A DNA stretch of 64,000 nucleotides from Hexactinellida sp. DTS-2022 (taxonomy: Eukaryota > Porifera > Hexactinellida): positions 4,465,501-4,529,500 of the forward strand of contig JAPNXP010000013.1 of NCBI GenBank assembly GCA_028753945.1. Direction: 5' to 3'. Both the position numbers and the translations under genes were made by a program. Under the pieces are notes generated by a model. It searched no databases and was not told where the DNA came from. It saw nothing but the letters and a program-made list of their open reading frames with translations. Each line of letters begins with the position of its first letter. Positions within the stretch are counted from its first letter, which is position 1. This document shows, one piece after another, positions 29,547-39,933 of this stretch.

Positions 29547-30665
29547 CCAAGAATACAACAAAAACTAATGACTATTTACAACGGTCTGCTTTATAGGTAG
29601 AGGTACAGAACCGAGCTATCCTTATGGTGCAGCTGAATTTATTGAGCTATTAATATGAGAATTTGAATTTCCCAAACAAATTACATTGTGTAACATTCTT
29701 ATTAAGTAAGGTGACTTTATGAAGAATAGATTTAATACATAGATTTAATGTAGAGACTAGAGAGTAAGGCAGATGCATAAAACGATTTATTATGCAAAAT
29801 CTAAACCCTACAATAGCATTAATCATAGCCTATGCATTAATTTAGTATTTGACATACCTTAGCTCACAAATACCAACATACACTGAACTGGATTAAGTGT
29901 AATTTTACTAATGGGAATCCTTATATAGAGCTGAGCTTTGTAGAGTTCAGATTTTTTCCCATACTAAAAGCCCAGGCTTACTTTCTAAAGGTCAATTTAA
30001 AACTCTGGGAAAAAACTGACCTTTCTCAGTGCATGAATACACATAGTGAAAAACTGAACTCTACAAAGCTCAGCTCTATATAAGTAATTTCTTTACTAAT
30101 TTACGTAGTGTCTAACATGAACAACAAAGGTCGCAAAGCGACCGAGACCGAAGGGCTCGTTAGACAAAATATTTCTTGTACTTCACTTGCACATCATAAG
30201 TCTATTGATTTTGATTAGACATTTAAACTGAGAGATTAAACAAAATTGTAACTATCCCTACCGGGCGGCGGCCCTATCACGGCACTCTCGCTCAGAGTCA
30301 CCTGGTTTGCGACTTTCGAATATACAAATTTCAAAATATATTTACTAAATGCACAATACACATGCGATGTTTTCATAATACAAGAGTGGTGAGGTAACAC
30401 TGAGGTTACTATATATTTATTGGCGGTTTGTGTTCTTATCTACTTGTAATACAAGTGATACCTCGTAATGGATAAAATATATAATTTAGTAAATCTACAT
30501 TCAAAAACAGTTATAAAATAAGAAATTAAATTCATCATAATTACAATTATTCAGATGTAAAATACGAACTACGCCATTAAAAAAAAACACATATTGAAGA
30601 AAATCTAATAACCAAGCATAATTAATATTAATTATTAAATCTATAATGTCTTTCTCACATTAATC
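29547..30665. other. Gene-free spacer with one perfect MITE
   Basis: No gene. It has a 163-base element with perfect ends (29921-30083), a GTCGCAAAGCGACCGAGACC hairpin string at about 30128-30162, and duplicated BIR-gene flank from about 30255 onward. Confidence 0.6.
29921..30083. repeat. MITE-like element with perfect 30-base ends
   Basis: Both ends begin TTATATAGAGCTGAGCTTTG and stay perfectly inverse for 30 bases. The middle contains a second, shorter inverted pair (AAAGGTCA). Perfect ends suggest a young insertion. Confidence 0.9.
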
Positions 30666-32135
30666 TCATTTGGGGTAATATTTACTAGTCTCATGAGATT
30701 TTGGGTGCATTGGAGAAACAAACCTTAGAGGTTCAGTTTGCCTACGAAAAGAAGGGAATGGGACTGGGGATGGTTCATAGGATTGGGCAGGAGGAACATT
30801 GGATAGAACATGAGCTGGAATTTGATCAGGAATTTGACCATAACCTGGAATTTTACCAGGAATTTGACTTGGGATTTTACCAGGATTTTGACCTGAAATT
30901 TGACTTGAGGTTTGACTTGAGGTTTGACCTGGAATTTGACCAGAAACATGACCTGGGATTTGACCAGGAATTTGGGATGCGATTCGGGGTGGAATTTGTG
31001 ATCGGACTTGGAATTGGGATGAAGCTTCTGATTGGGGTACCACTGGTCTTTGGTGTGTTGATATTGATACAACTGGAGTGTTAGTCATTATAGGAGCCAA
31101 CGTGGGTCTGTTTGTTTGGTTTTCTATGGTAGGGTGCGGTGCAGAAATTGTTTTTTGCTGGTACTCTGATTGGAGAGGGATCAGTTGGGGTAATTGACTC
31201 ATAGTAGAATGTATCTCAGGAACACCGAAATTGCTATTAGAGAGCCTATTGGCACCAAAACAGCGTTGGTCTTGGTTCACTACTTGCGATGTTGTATGAG
31301 GAATTATATTATTATTATTATTATAATGGGCAGGCTCTAGATTACCAGTGTATAATATATTCGACATGGGTTGTATCTGGCTGTTCTGAGATGGATTTTG
31401 TGGTTTTCTGAGAGGTGTTAATATATCACCCGGTTTCCAACTCGATGAAGTTGCTCTAATATTATTTCCAAGTTGAGACGATTCTCCGTGCGTCTCGTAG
31501 TGTGTTTGGGGTGGGAGCCCTTGATGAGGTGTGCTAGTCATTTCAATGGCTGCTCCACTGGCATGCGGAGTTAGCTCTGGACTATGCTGATTGTTTGGCA
31601 GATGACTACCTATAGAGTGCGAGGGCCCGTGGGTCAATAGCTGATTTGCACGCGGGTTAAGACCTGCGACATTGTATTGAGGCTGTGATTCAGGGTAATT
31701 ATTGTAGCTGTGTCCTACTCGATTTATTTGAGGGGGTTGTTGGCTACCAAAGTAACCCTCTTTAACAGGAACGGTAGGATGCTGTACATAATTCTGCTCA
31801 TGATTATGTGAAGGAATAATATTAGAATTCGGGTCTACTAATTGAGAATTATTTCTCACTTTATCTTGTATACTTAAGTGAAACATACAATTTTGTCCAT
31901 GCTTATGGTGCTCCTCCCAGGGATCATCTTCTGGCTCCCATTTGTGGAGACTCAACCCACAGAAATGGCATCGACACATGTCACCGTTTAAATCAGGGTC
32001 ACCTACATAATAAAATCCACCAATGGCTAGTTTTTCTGTGTCAATGTTTCTATCTCTTGGGAAATCTTTGAAACTTAATTTACGTTTTTCTTCATCACTA
32101 AACGCTTGGTATTTTGGATTAGTTGATAGGGACAT
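30666..32135 (-). CDS. BIR-domain protein with Pro/Gln-rich tail
   Basis: 489 aa. The BIR domain at about 15-86 has ligands Cys56, Cys59, His76, Cys83 with canonical spacing, but with a longer insertion before the first Cys (GDPDLNGDMCRC). A long Pro/Gln/Asn/Ser-rich tail follows, with a hydrophobic-Pro-Gly microrepeat near 380-435 (units like SQIPGQIPG, GKIPGYGQIPDQIPA). There is no RING. It is the most divergent BIR of the cluster and its C-terminal tail is the donor of the tail in the 28947 gene. Confidence 0.87.
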   Translation of the reverse strand: MSLSTNPKYQAFSDEEKRKLSFKDFPRDRNIDTEKLAIGGFYYVGDPDLNGDMCRCHFCGLSLHKWEPEDDPWEEHHKHGQNCMFHLSIQDKVRNNSQLVDPNSNIIPSHNHEQNYVQHPTVPVKEGYFGSQQPPQINRVGHSYNNYPESQPQYNVAGLNPRANQLLTHGPSHSIGSHLPNNQHSPELTPHASGAAIEMTSTPHQGLPPQTHYETHGESSQLGNNIRATSSSWKPGDILTPLRKPQNPSQNSQIQPMSNILYTGNLEPAHYNNNNNIIPHTTSQVVNQDQRCFGANRLSNSNFGVPEIHSTMSQLPQLIPLQSEYQQKTISAPHPTIENQTNRPTLAPIMTNTPVVSISTHQRPVVPQSEASSQFQVRSQIPPRIASQIPGQIPGHVSGQIPGQTSSQTSSQISGQNPGKIPSQIPGKIPGYGQIPDQIPAHVLSNVPPAQSYEPSPVPFPSFRRQTEPLRFVSPMHPKSHETSKYYPK

Positions 32136-33810
32136 TCTTTCAGTTCTGGCTCAGTTAGTAAATTTGTAAATCACTAAAAAACGTAAAATATCAAAATTAA
32201 CACGATAAAGTTGTAAGACATAAGGTTATATTTCAAACTAATTTCAGTGGAGCCTAAATAACGCCCACCCAAGGGACTGTCCAAAAATGGTCGTTATATA
32301 CAGGGGACCGATTTGCACAGGTTGATCTTAATATGGGAAGACATGTAGAACCTATTTAAGTGGCCGTAATAGACGGGTTCTATAGTAATATATTATGATT
32401 ACGAACATATAATGTGTACTTATTAGTAAATTCGTAATGTGTATATATTCATCCGATTAGTTTCTGTTCCCAGGCTTATACAAAAAATTAAATAAATAAA
32501 CTTTGAGAATACAGTCGAAACCATTTTTGATCATTTAATTCCAACTCAAAATTGTTAAAAAAACCCGGTTTCGACGGTACTAAAGTCCTTTGAGTAGACA
32601 TTTAAAAGATCTCCTGCATGCAATTGAGAATTCATTATGATAATCCGAACGTACAATTCCAATACAGTAGAGCCTCTGAACAACGGACACCTTGGGACCG
32701 GAACCGTTGTCCGCTATTTAGAGGTTGCTTTTCTATTAGACATATGCTAAATAAATAAATCCGTGCCACGAGGGTTGTCCGTTATTTAGAGGTTGTCCGC
32801 TATTTGGAGTGTCCGTTATGGGAGGCTCCACTGTAATTTATAATTCATCACACTAAAGTAGAGGTACGTATACGTCAGTCCGGTTGACAAAGTGCTGGAA
32901 TTAATATCTCTAATTTCATAATATTATAAGAGTGAATGATACAGTTGCCTAACCATTAGATAATAAAAATATATCTATTTCAAATGTAGTTGAGCATATT
33001 AGCAGTAAACAAGCAATTAGCTATTTAGTGATAATTATATAATGGTTATCCTAGCAGTAATTTATCTTCATAGTTCATACATATGTTTCATTTGGGTGGC
33101 GCAAAAAAAACACTTTGAAACTGTATTATAACTTAGTGTTCATCAAATTCCTGAGTGATACAAATCTATAATTTATTTAACTGTCGCGTAACATCTTCCA
33201 AATGCTTAGTATAAAAGCCATGCTGTCGTAAGCATTAATCCATTATAAGTATTTATGATTTAATATACAGAAGAACCTGTAAATTACGGCCACCAAAGGG
33301 TCTGGCCAAATATGGCCATATGTACAAGTAACCACCATACATAGGTTGATTGAAATATGGAAAGTCACGTAAGGACCTATGTTACGTGGCACTAATATGA
33401 GCGCAATATAGTGGCCGATAAAGCAGGCTATATTGTATTAAGTAAACTACGAATAATCAATTTAAATATATTAAGTGTTAGCTCTGAATCAGTTTACTTA
33501 TATTCTGCTGAGGAAATGATGGCGCTTGAGTGCAGTAATTATTTATATAGTCGAGCTAGTAATGCTCGCATGTAAACCCTCCATCAAACAATGTGCCCCC
33601 TCAGCACGCCACTGACTGCACCCTAATAAAAGTGTTGAACTACAGGATAATGGGGAATCTATGTATATCAAAATAGCAGTATGTAAAATGTCAATAATAA
33701 TTCTAGCTGCTGAGTCACATGAAGAAACATGAAGAAACAAGAATAAATAATAAACAATTTTATTTTAAAAGCATAACTTTATTCAGTGGTTAATAACTAC
33801 AATAACCAAT
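32136..33810. other. Gene-free spacer with inverted-repeat elements
   Basis: No gene. It includes MITE-like elements at about 32249-32395 (GTGGAGCCTAAATAACGCCC end), 32663-32835 and 33268-33435 (ATACAGAAGAACCTGTAAAT end). The remainder is AT-rich. Confidence 0.6.
32663..32835. repeat. MITE-like element, TACAGTAGAGCCTC ends
   Basis: The left end TACAGTAGAGCCTCTGAACA and the right end GGAGGCTCCACTGTA are inverse. Internal GTTGTCCGNTATTTAGAGG repeats resemble the ends. Confidence 0.85.
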
Positions 33811-35037
33811 TCACTGTTGGTACTGTTGGTATTGTGGATTTTGCGGAATTTGCAGATAGTTTTGCGCTTGAGGAGGTGTTGGGATGTCAAGGCTATTTTG
33901 GAGTTGTATCGGAAATCTGGTAGCCTGTATGTTGCTATTCAATGTGACATTATTGGGGGGATATTGAGTTTGTATAGATTGTATGTTTTGAGTTTCTGGT
34001 TGAGGCCCAACATTCAGAATAGGACGAGGCGATAGCACTTGATTATCAAAGCTATTATAAGAGCTCCCGTAGGAATTGGTTCCGTAAGATGGGTCACTAG
34101 AATGGAATTGATAGTCAAAAGAAGCTGCATTGGAAGGTTGATTTGTGGCACCATAGGATTGGGAGGGTGGCTGTTGGTTACCAAATGTTGCTTGTTCAGG
34201 AAAGGCTTGCCGAGGTTGAAATGCGGCCTGTTGAGACTGAGGATAATATAGTCTTCGCGGCATAGGTTCTTGTGGCCTTAGCTCAAATCTACCAGAATTA
34301 TGCGGCTGAAAACTTGAGGATATGTTAGCGTTTATATTAGGAGTTTGTTTACGAATATGATCAAATGCTATATCTCCTGGTTGAATCGGAATATTGGTAT
34401 TAAGCGAGGAGTAATAATATGCATTATTGTTCGGTAAGGGGTGTCTAGAAGTGGTTTCCACCCGTGCGGTTTCCGATTCTTGAGAAATCTGCCTTATAGG
34501 ATAATGCTGTAGTTTGGCAGATTCACTCTTACGGGAAGTATGTGGAAGAGAGTATAGGTCTTCTTTAGGAACACGGATATTCGCTGTAGTATCGTTTTGT
34601 TTTGGATAAAAACTGTTGTTGGTCGTGGTGCCTGGCTGAGGTTCGTATATTGTTTGCGTATTTTGAATTTTGGTTTCAATCTCAGGATATTTAGCGTTTT
34701 CAGTAGGATGCGTGTTCATAGGAGGAGGTATATTAGAAGGAGGAATATTCGATTGAGGAGGAATATTCGAAGGATTTTTTATTGTTTTAATAACCAAACA
34801 ATTTGGTCTGAACTTCTCATGTTCTGTAAATGGATCATCTTCCTTGGTCCAGTTAAACAATCTAACTCCACAATAATAACATTGACAGTCGTCATCGTTC
34901 CCAGCACCTGAGCCGAGGTAGTAAAACCCAGCTCTAACCAAGTCTTCTTTAGGCGGATAAGTTTTGGGGTAATTGAGAAAAGATCTCTCCCTTTTCGTTT
35001 GATCTTCATACTCTTTATATTTCGGTCCTGAATTCAT
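33811..35037 (-). CDS. BIR-domain protein with Gln/Asn/Pro-rich tail
   Basis: 408 aa. The BIR domain at about 13-83 has ligands Cys53, Cys56, His73, Cys80. The rest is low-complexity Gln/Asn/Pro/Tyr-rich without long tandem repeats, and there is no RING. The start MNSGPKYKEYEDQTKRERSF aligns with the other BIR starts. It is the 5'-most of the five clustered copies on this strand and may show the ancestral, repeat-free state (inference). Confidence 0.87.
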   Translation of the reverse strand: MNSGPKYKEYEDQTKRERSFLNYPKTYPPKEDLVRAGFYYLGSGAGNDDDCQCYYCGVRLFNWTKEDDPFTEHEKFRPNCLVIKTIKNPSNIPPQSNIPPSNIPPPMNTHPTENAKYPEIETKIQNTQTIYEPQPGTTTNNSFYPKQNDTTANIRVPKEDLYSLPHTSRKSESAKLQHYPIRQISQESETARVETTSRHPLPNNNAYYYSSLNTNIPIQPGDIAFDHIRKQTPNINANISSSFQPHNSGRFELRPQEPMPRRLYYPQSQQAAFQPRQAFPEQATFGNQQPPSQSYGATNQPSNAASFDYQFHSSDPSYGTNSYGSSYNSFDNQVLSPRPILNVGPQPETQNIQSIQTQYPPNNVTLNSNIQATRFPIQLQNSLDIPTPPQAQNYLQIPQNPQYQQYQQ

Positions 35038-35780
35038 TATCTTTCTAACTTATATTTATATCAACTTACGTATATTTATATCAGATATAAACTCGTGACA
35101 CGACATATTCAAAGTTAACAAACTATTTCTATAAATAGTAATTTATAATCATTCCACTACGCATTGTCTAATAAACTTATTGAAAATATATTACATATAT
35201 TACGCAAGAATTACGTTATTAACTGGTTACGTGTGGTTACGTACAAGGTTGTTGTGCCAGAAAAGATTTTAATTCCAATTCCCACCAAATTGTAACTATT
35301 TCGCTCGTCATCATAATTTTTAAATGTTCTAGTAGTCCTGTAGTCCTGTGTAGGTCTAAAAGTGCAATTAAAACTTAATGCCATTTTAAACTGTTTTAGA
35401 GCAGGTGTAAATATTTGGGTGCCGGGCGAAATTATCTTCCTAAAAAAGTGATGGCCCATAAAATCCTGGATAAACCCCTGATGGTACCAGTACAAGCGGC
35501 CCCAAGGCACCATATAGGAGGGGCGATCCGGCGAGGCCCTATTAGTTTATAAGCCATTGTAATTAACAACAGATTAATAACAGGTAAATAAAATATTGAA
35601 TTGAATTTAACAAATCATAAGGATAATAAAATGTACGTACTTCTATTGTATTGGTAAAATACATCTCGTTGTATAAATTTAAAGCTGTTAACAAGTCTGT
35701 ATAAACTGAATATTTTCAATAATTCGTTCAAGACAACTAATCTAATCATTAAAATAATATAAAATTTTATCACCATTTTG
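35038..35780. other. Gene-free spacer
   Basis: AT-rich, about 740 bases. Open frames here are short with no domain. No strong inverted repeat found. Confidence 0.5.
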
Positions 35781-37019
35781 TTAAAAAATCTGAATACAAT
35801 GATCCGGATTGTTAGAGACCACAATAACCTTGTTATCTGGATCCACTGCTATTCCTCGCGGAGACTTAAACTCACCAGGATTATCTCCTTTCTTGCCGAA
35901 TTTCCGAATTAATTTACCATCCTTGTTACTAAATATGAGTACACAACAAGCTGAGCGGTCTGTCATTAGTATGTTACCTCGGCGATCCATACAGAAATGA
36001 TTGGATTTAAATACTTCGTACGAAAAGTAGCCAAACGAGATAAACTCTCTTACCAACTGATGTTCATAATTGTATACATGGAGACACGGGTTCTTCCTAT
36101 CCAGAATAAATATCTCTTCTTCGGTAACTTTTATATCTGTTGGATCGATTAATCCTGTAATAAATGAATTGAAAGTGAGGTCTAGATTCAAAATCTGAAT
36201 TCTGTTATTACTTCTATCACAAATGTAAATCGAATTTGTATGCTCAGAAAAGTCAATACCTAACGGGCTGTTGAACTGTAACTCTTTATCGCCTCGCTTT
36301 CCAACAGACGTTACATACTCACCATTAGTCGAATAGATATTCACACAAAAACCTAAAAATTGTGTAACAAACACTTGATCCTTATGAAAACAGATTCCGC
36401 CTGGAAACTTCATACTTTCACAAATTGAAAAAATAAACTCACAAGACTTATTGAATACCTGTACACCGTTGTTAGACTCGTCACAGACATAAATAAATCC
36501 GTTTTTGGGATTAACAGAGACTGCAGTTGGGTATTTAAACGTTCCAGGCTCACTAGCATTTGCTCTGTATTTACAAGCCGTAATAACAGGTTTTCTTATG
36601 TTACAATCCGTAATCAATTTGCTTAGTTTTAAGTTACATATTCCCCTAAGCAGTTCTTCTAGCTCTTCCTCTCTATGCCAGTCCAGGCTAATTCTCTGTC
36701 CCAGCTCCTCTCCTGATTGCTGCAGCTCTTTCAGCTTTGTTTCTAGCGGTGATAGCATCGCCTGTAGAGTGTTCTGGTTCTTATTCCCTTTAATGGTACA
36801 CAGCAGCTTGTCTCTTGAAGCTAGGAGCTCTTGTATCTCTTCGGTTAGTCTCACGCGCTGCTCAGTATAGGACTCTTCCAGCTGGTAGAGCTGCTTCATT
36901 ATAGCGTCCTCTGTCTCCTGCAGAAGTTTGTGTGCGCGAGAGAACCGAGCTCTCAGCTCTGCGCGGGCAGACTCCAGCTGAGAGGCAAACTCACCTATGT
37001 CAACTTCCAAACAGGCCAT
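35781..37019 (-). CDS. Coiled-coil/NHL-repeat protein (TRIM-NHL-like, no RING)
   Basis: 412 aa, one exon. Residues about 5-130 form a coiled coil (ELRARFSRAHKLLQETED, then EEIQELLASRDKL). NHL strands follow from about 165: GFIYVCDESNNGVQVFNKS, SIYICDRSNNRIQILNL, ILMTDRSACCVLIFS and a closing FGKKGDNPGEFKSPRGIAV. It has no RING or B-box. It is the third member of the local NHL family. It lies directly beyond the BIR cluster and is read in the same direction. Confidence 0.87.
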   Translation of the reverse strand: MACLEVDIGEFASQLESARAELRARFSRAHKLLQETEDAIMKQLYQLEESYTEQRVRLTEEIQELLASRDKLLCTIKGNKNQNTLQAMLSPLETKLKELQQSGEELGQRISLDWHREEELEELLRGICNLKLSKLITDCNIRKPVITACKYRANASEPGTFKYPTAVSVNPKNGFIYVCDESNNGVQVFNKSCEFIFSICESMKFPGGICFHKDQVFVTQFLGFCVNIYSTNGEYVTSVGKRGDKELQFNSPLGIDFSEHTNSIYICDRSNNRIQILNLDLTFNSFITGLIDPTDIKVTEEEIFILDRKNPCLHVYNYEHQLVREFISFGYFSYEVFKSNHFCMDRRGNILMTDRSACCVLIFSNKDGKLIRKFGKKGDNPGEFKSPRGIAVDPDNKVIVVSNNPDHCIQIF

Positions 37020-38144
37020 GGTACTTATGGTACTATCTGTGCTATAAAGCGTATACGAGACACTTTAAGATGTAGTTACTAATTTAATTATTTTAATTAA
37101 GGTAGGATGGAGGCATGAAATTTAGTAGGTATTTTGGATTGGATCATAGATTATATACAAACAAATTATACATACATACGTATAGTACATACAGTATATG
37201 TTGCATAATATTTAAATATTTCTAACAATATTACTCAGCATTACTTAGGTTCCAGTATACTTCCTAAACTTTTTGAACATTTTTTTGCAGACTTGAAAAA
37301 TCTTGTTTGCATTAGATTCCCAGCGGCGAGATATATCCAAATAGGACATAGGTAAACAAGTATGCTGAACACAAATTTCGCATTCATAAATTTCTATTAT
37401 TAATATTTATTGTTGTTGTTTACAAAAATAGGGAAACAAAATATTCAAAAAATCTAAATGAACCTTCCATCGGGCATTATATGAAACAAGTTAAAAGTAT
37501 GGAAAATGGTGGAAAGGCTTAAGGGACGTATGTAAAAATGACAAATTTTTACTAACTATATAATCAATGGTTTAGTGAGGAGTAAGGACGCATAGCGGCC
37601 GTAAACTTGAGGTGCGTAGCACCATTCCGTCGCAAAGCGACCGAGACCGAAGGGCTCGTATATATATATATAGAAAGTGTCTTATAATCTAAATATCCAT
37701 AAAAGTGTCTTTGGAGTATAGTCAGCAAAAGTGTCTTTAGTCGATAAAATGAGCCATAGGACACGCCTACTTGTTGCCTAGGCAAAAATACATTGCCGTT
37801 ATAATGTGTCTGCCTTTATACATGATATAAAGACACTGTCTGTATATGTAGGACTTTTACAAACAATTTATATATACTATGTATATAAATAATTCCTTAA
37901 GATATCCCCGGTATAAGCAATGGTGTATATTTCAATTTATATTATTATTATTATTATTAATCAGTGGCTCAATTGACAAGCTGCTGGTTCAGATCTGAAG
38001 TGTATGCAATCAATCAAGATAACTATCATAACATTAATTAATGAGCTAATTATATAAGTCAATAGTAATTAAAATATGACTGCTCAATAGGAAACTAGTA
38101 CAGTTCAGAGCTAAGATGAGGAACTTGTTGTCTCGCCTCAGGCC
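37020..38144. other. Gene-free spacer with hairpin cluster
   Basis: No gene. At about 37588-37660 there are short palindromes (GCGTAGCACC-like, GTCGCAAAGCGAC) followed by CGAGACCGAAGGGCTCG and a TA run. Simple ATT repeats near 37942. Confidence 0.6.
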
Positions 38145-38465
38145 TCAGGTCTCGACTAATCTCCCCCCAATCTGATCTTGGAATACTTCAATTTGGTCAT
38201 CATCTGTCATGTCCAGAGTTGAGGGAGTATCATCTTCATTGATTCTGTTTCCATCAAATACGAAGCGTAAGGAATTCATTTGTTTCCCCATACGTTCACA
38301 GTAAGCAGACATTAGTTTCTTGAGAGGAGTGCGTCGCTTTATTTTAAATTGGACCACAGACCCGTCCTGTGCCATCACTTTCAAGTTCAGGTGTGAATCC
38401 TCTGAAGAGGGCTCCGCTTTCATTTCACTATTGGTCGGGTCTTTGTTGTCCGTCGCCATTGTCAT
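38145..38465 (-). CDS. SUMO: Small ubiquitin-like modifier (SUMO)
   Basis: 106 aa. The SUMO beta-grasp fold covers about 25-97, with the [20 protein letters not shown] core, [10 protein letters not shown] and [14 protein letters not shown]. The mature C-terminal Gly100-Gly101 is followed by a five-residue tail (RLVET), so SENP processing is required. The N terminus has no clear consensus acceptor of the SUMO-2/3 type near residue 11, so poly-SUMO ability is uncertain. SUMO is conjugated to nuclear proteins. Confidence 0.95.
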   Translation of the reverse strand: MTMATDNKDPTNSEMKAEPSSEDSHLNLKVMAQDGSVVQFKIKRRTPLKKLMSAYCERMGKQMNSLRFVFDGNRINEDDTPSTLDMTDDDQIEVFQDQIGGRLVET

Positions 38466-38900
38466 AGAAGTAGCTAGTCAGTTTGTAAAATCGGATTATA
38501 TGCAGTTATTTGGACCCGCTTACGGTTGTCTATAAATCTTTAGAAAATATGTGAATTAATTCAATAAAACGGGAATTTACAAGCAAATAATCTCCCAATA
38601 ATTATCAATGCATATGAAAAGTTTTGCACTATTCAAGTAGTTTAATAGTGAACTGATGTGCATACTACCATAGTGAATGACATATCAAATATCATTGTGA
38701 ACTTTGGCCTCCTCGATAATGAAAATACCGCAAATACAATACTATGGTTACACGTGATACTCAATGGAATTCAAATATGGCTTCGCTAGCTTTAGGTGTG
38801 AAAAGAATAATTATGTTTTAATGAAGTTACCAAGCGAATTTAATAATATCCGTTGTGACCCATTTCAATAAGAAGCCTAATGCGTGACATATTAAGTCTT
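38466..38900. other. Gene-free spacer
   Basis: AT-rich, 435 bases, presumably the SUMO promoter and the 3' end of the ADAT2-like gene. No element recognised. Confidence 0.5.
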
Positions 38901-39509
<609 letters not shown>

Positions 39510-39575
39510 CTAGTAGTGTAACTGGTAAGGAATACCTGAATTCCTCTCAAGCAGGCTTCTTAAATGAATGGTACG

Positions 39576-39889
39576 TACAGTAGACCCTCGCTAATCCGAA
39601 CAGCGGTCTTCTGATTTTAAAATTTTTGTTCCGATTAGTGAATTCGTTCGAATAAGTAAAGTAATACATTTTACATGCGCATCTTCTATAGAGCGAGAAC
39701 CTCGATAATCCGAAACAAAGTTATCCAAACTTTTTTAATCCGAACAAAACATCTAGTGTACTACATAAATACTTCTCTGAGACTTATTAGTTATACTTCC
39801 ATTGTAATATAGATATATTTAAGATTTTCCCCACTTTTATTATAAATATATTTAGGATCTCCCGTTCGGATTAGCGAGGGTGTACTGTA
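39576..39889. repeat. MITE-like element, TACAGTAGACCCTCGC ends
   Basis: The left end TACAGTAGACCCTCGCTAAT and the right end ATTAGCGAGGGTGTACTGTA are nearly perfect inverses. Internal AATCCGAA words recur. It lies between ADAT2 and NOM1. Confidence 0.88.
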
Positions 39890-39933
39890 CATCTATGCTC
39901 CGGCTAAAATTAGCATTGGTATGAAATAAAACA

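Noticed and set aside
30701-31084. Plus- and minus-frame shadows with FDQEFD-like or KFQVK-like repeats
   Set aside because: They arise from other frames of the PG/IPGQ microrepeat of the BIR gene at 30666-32135.
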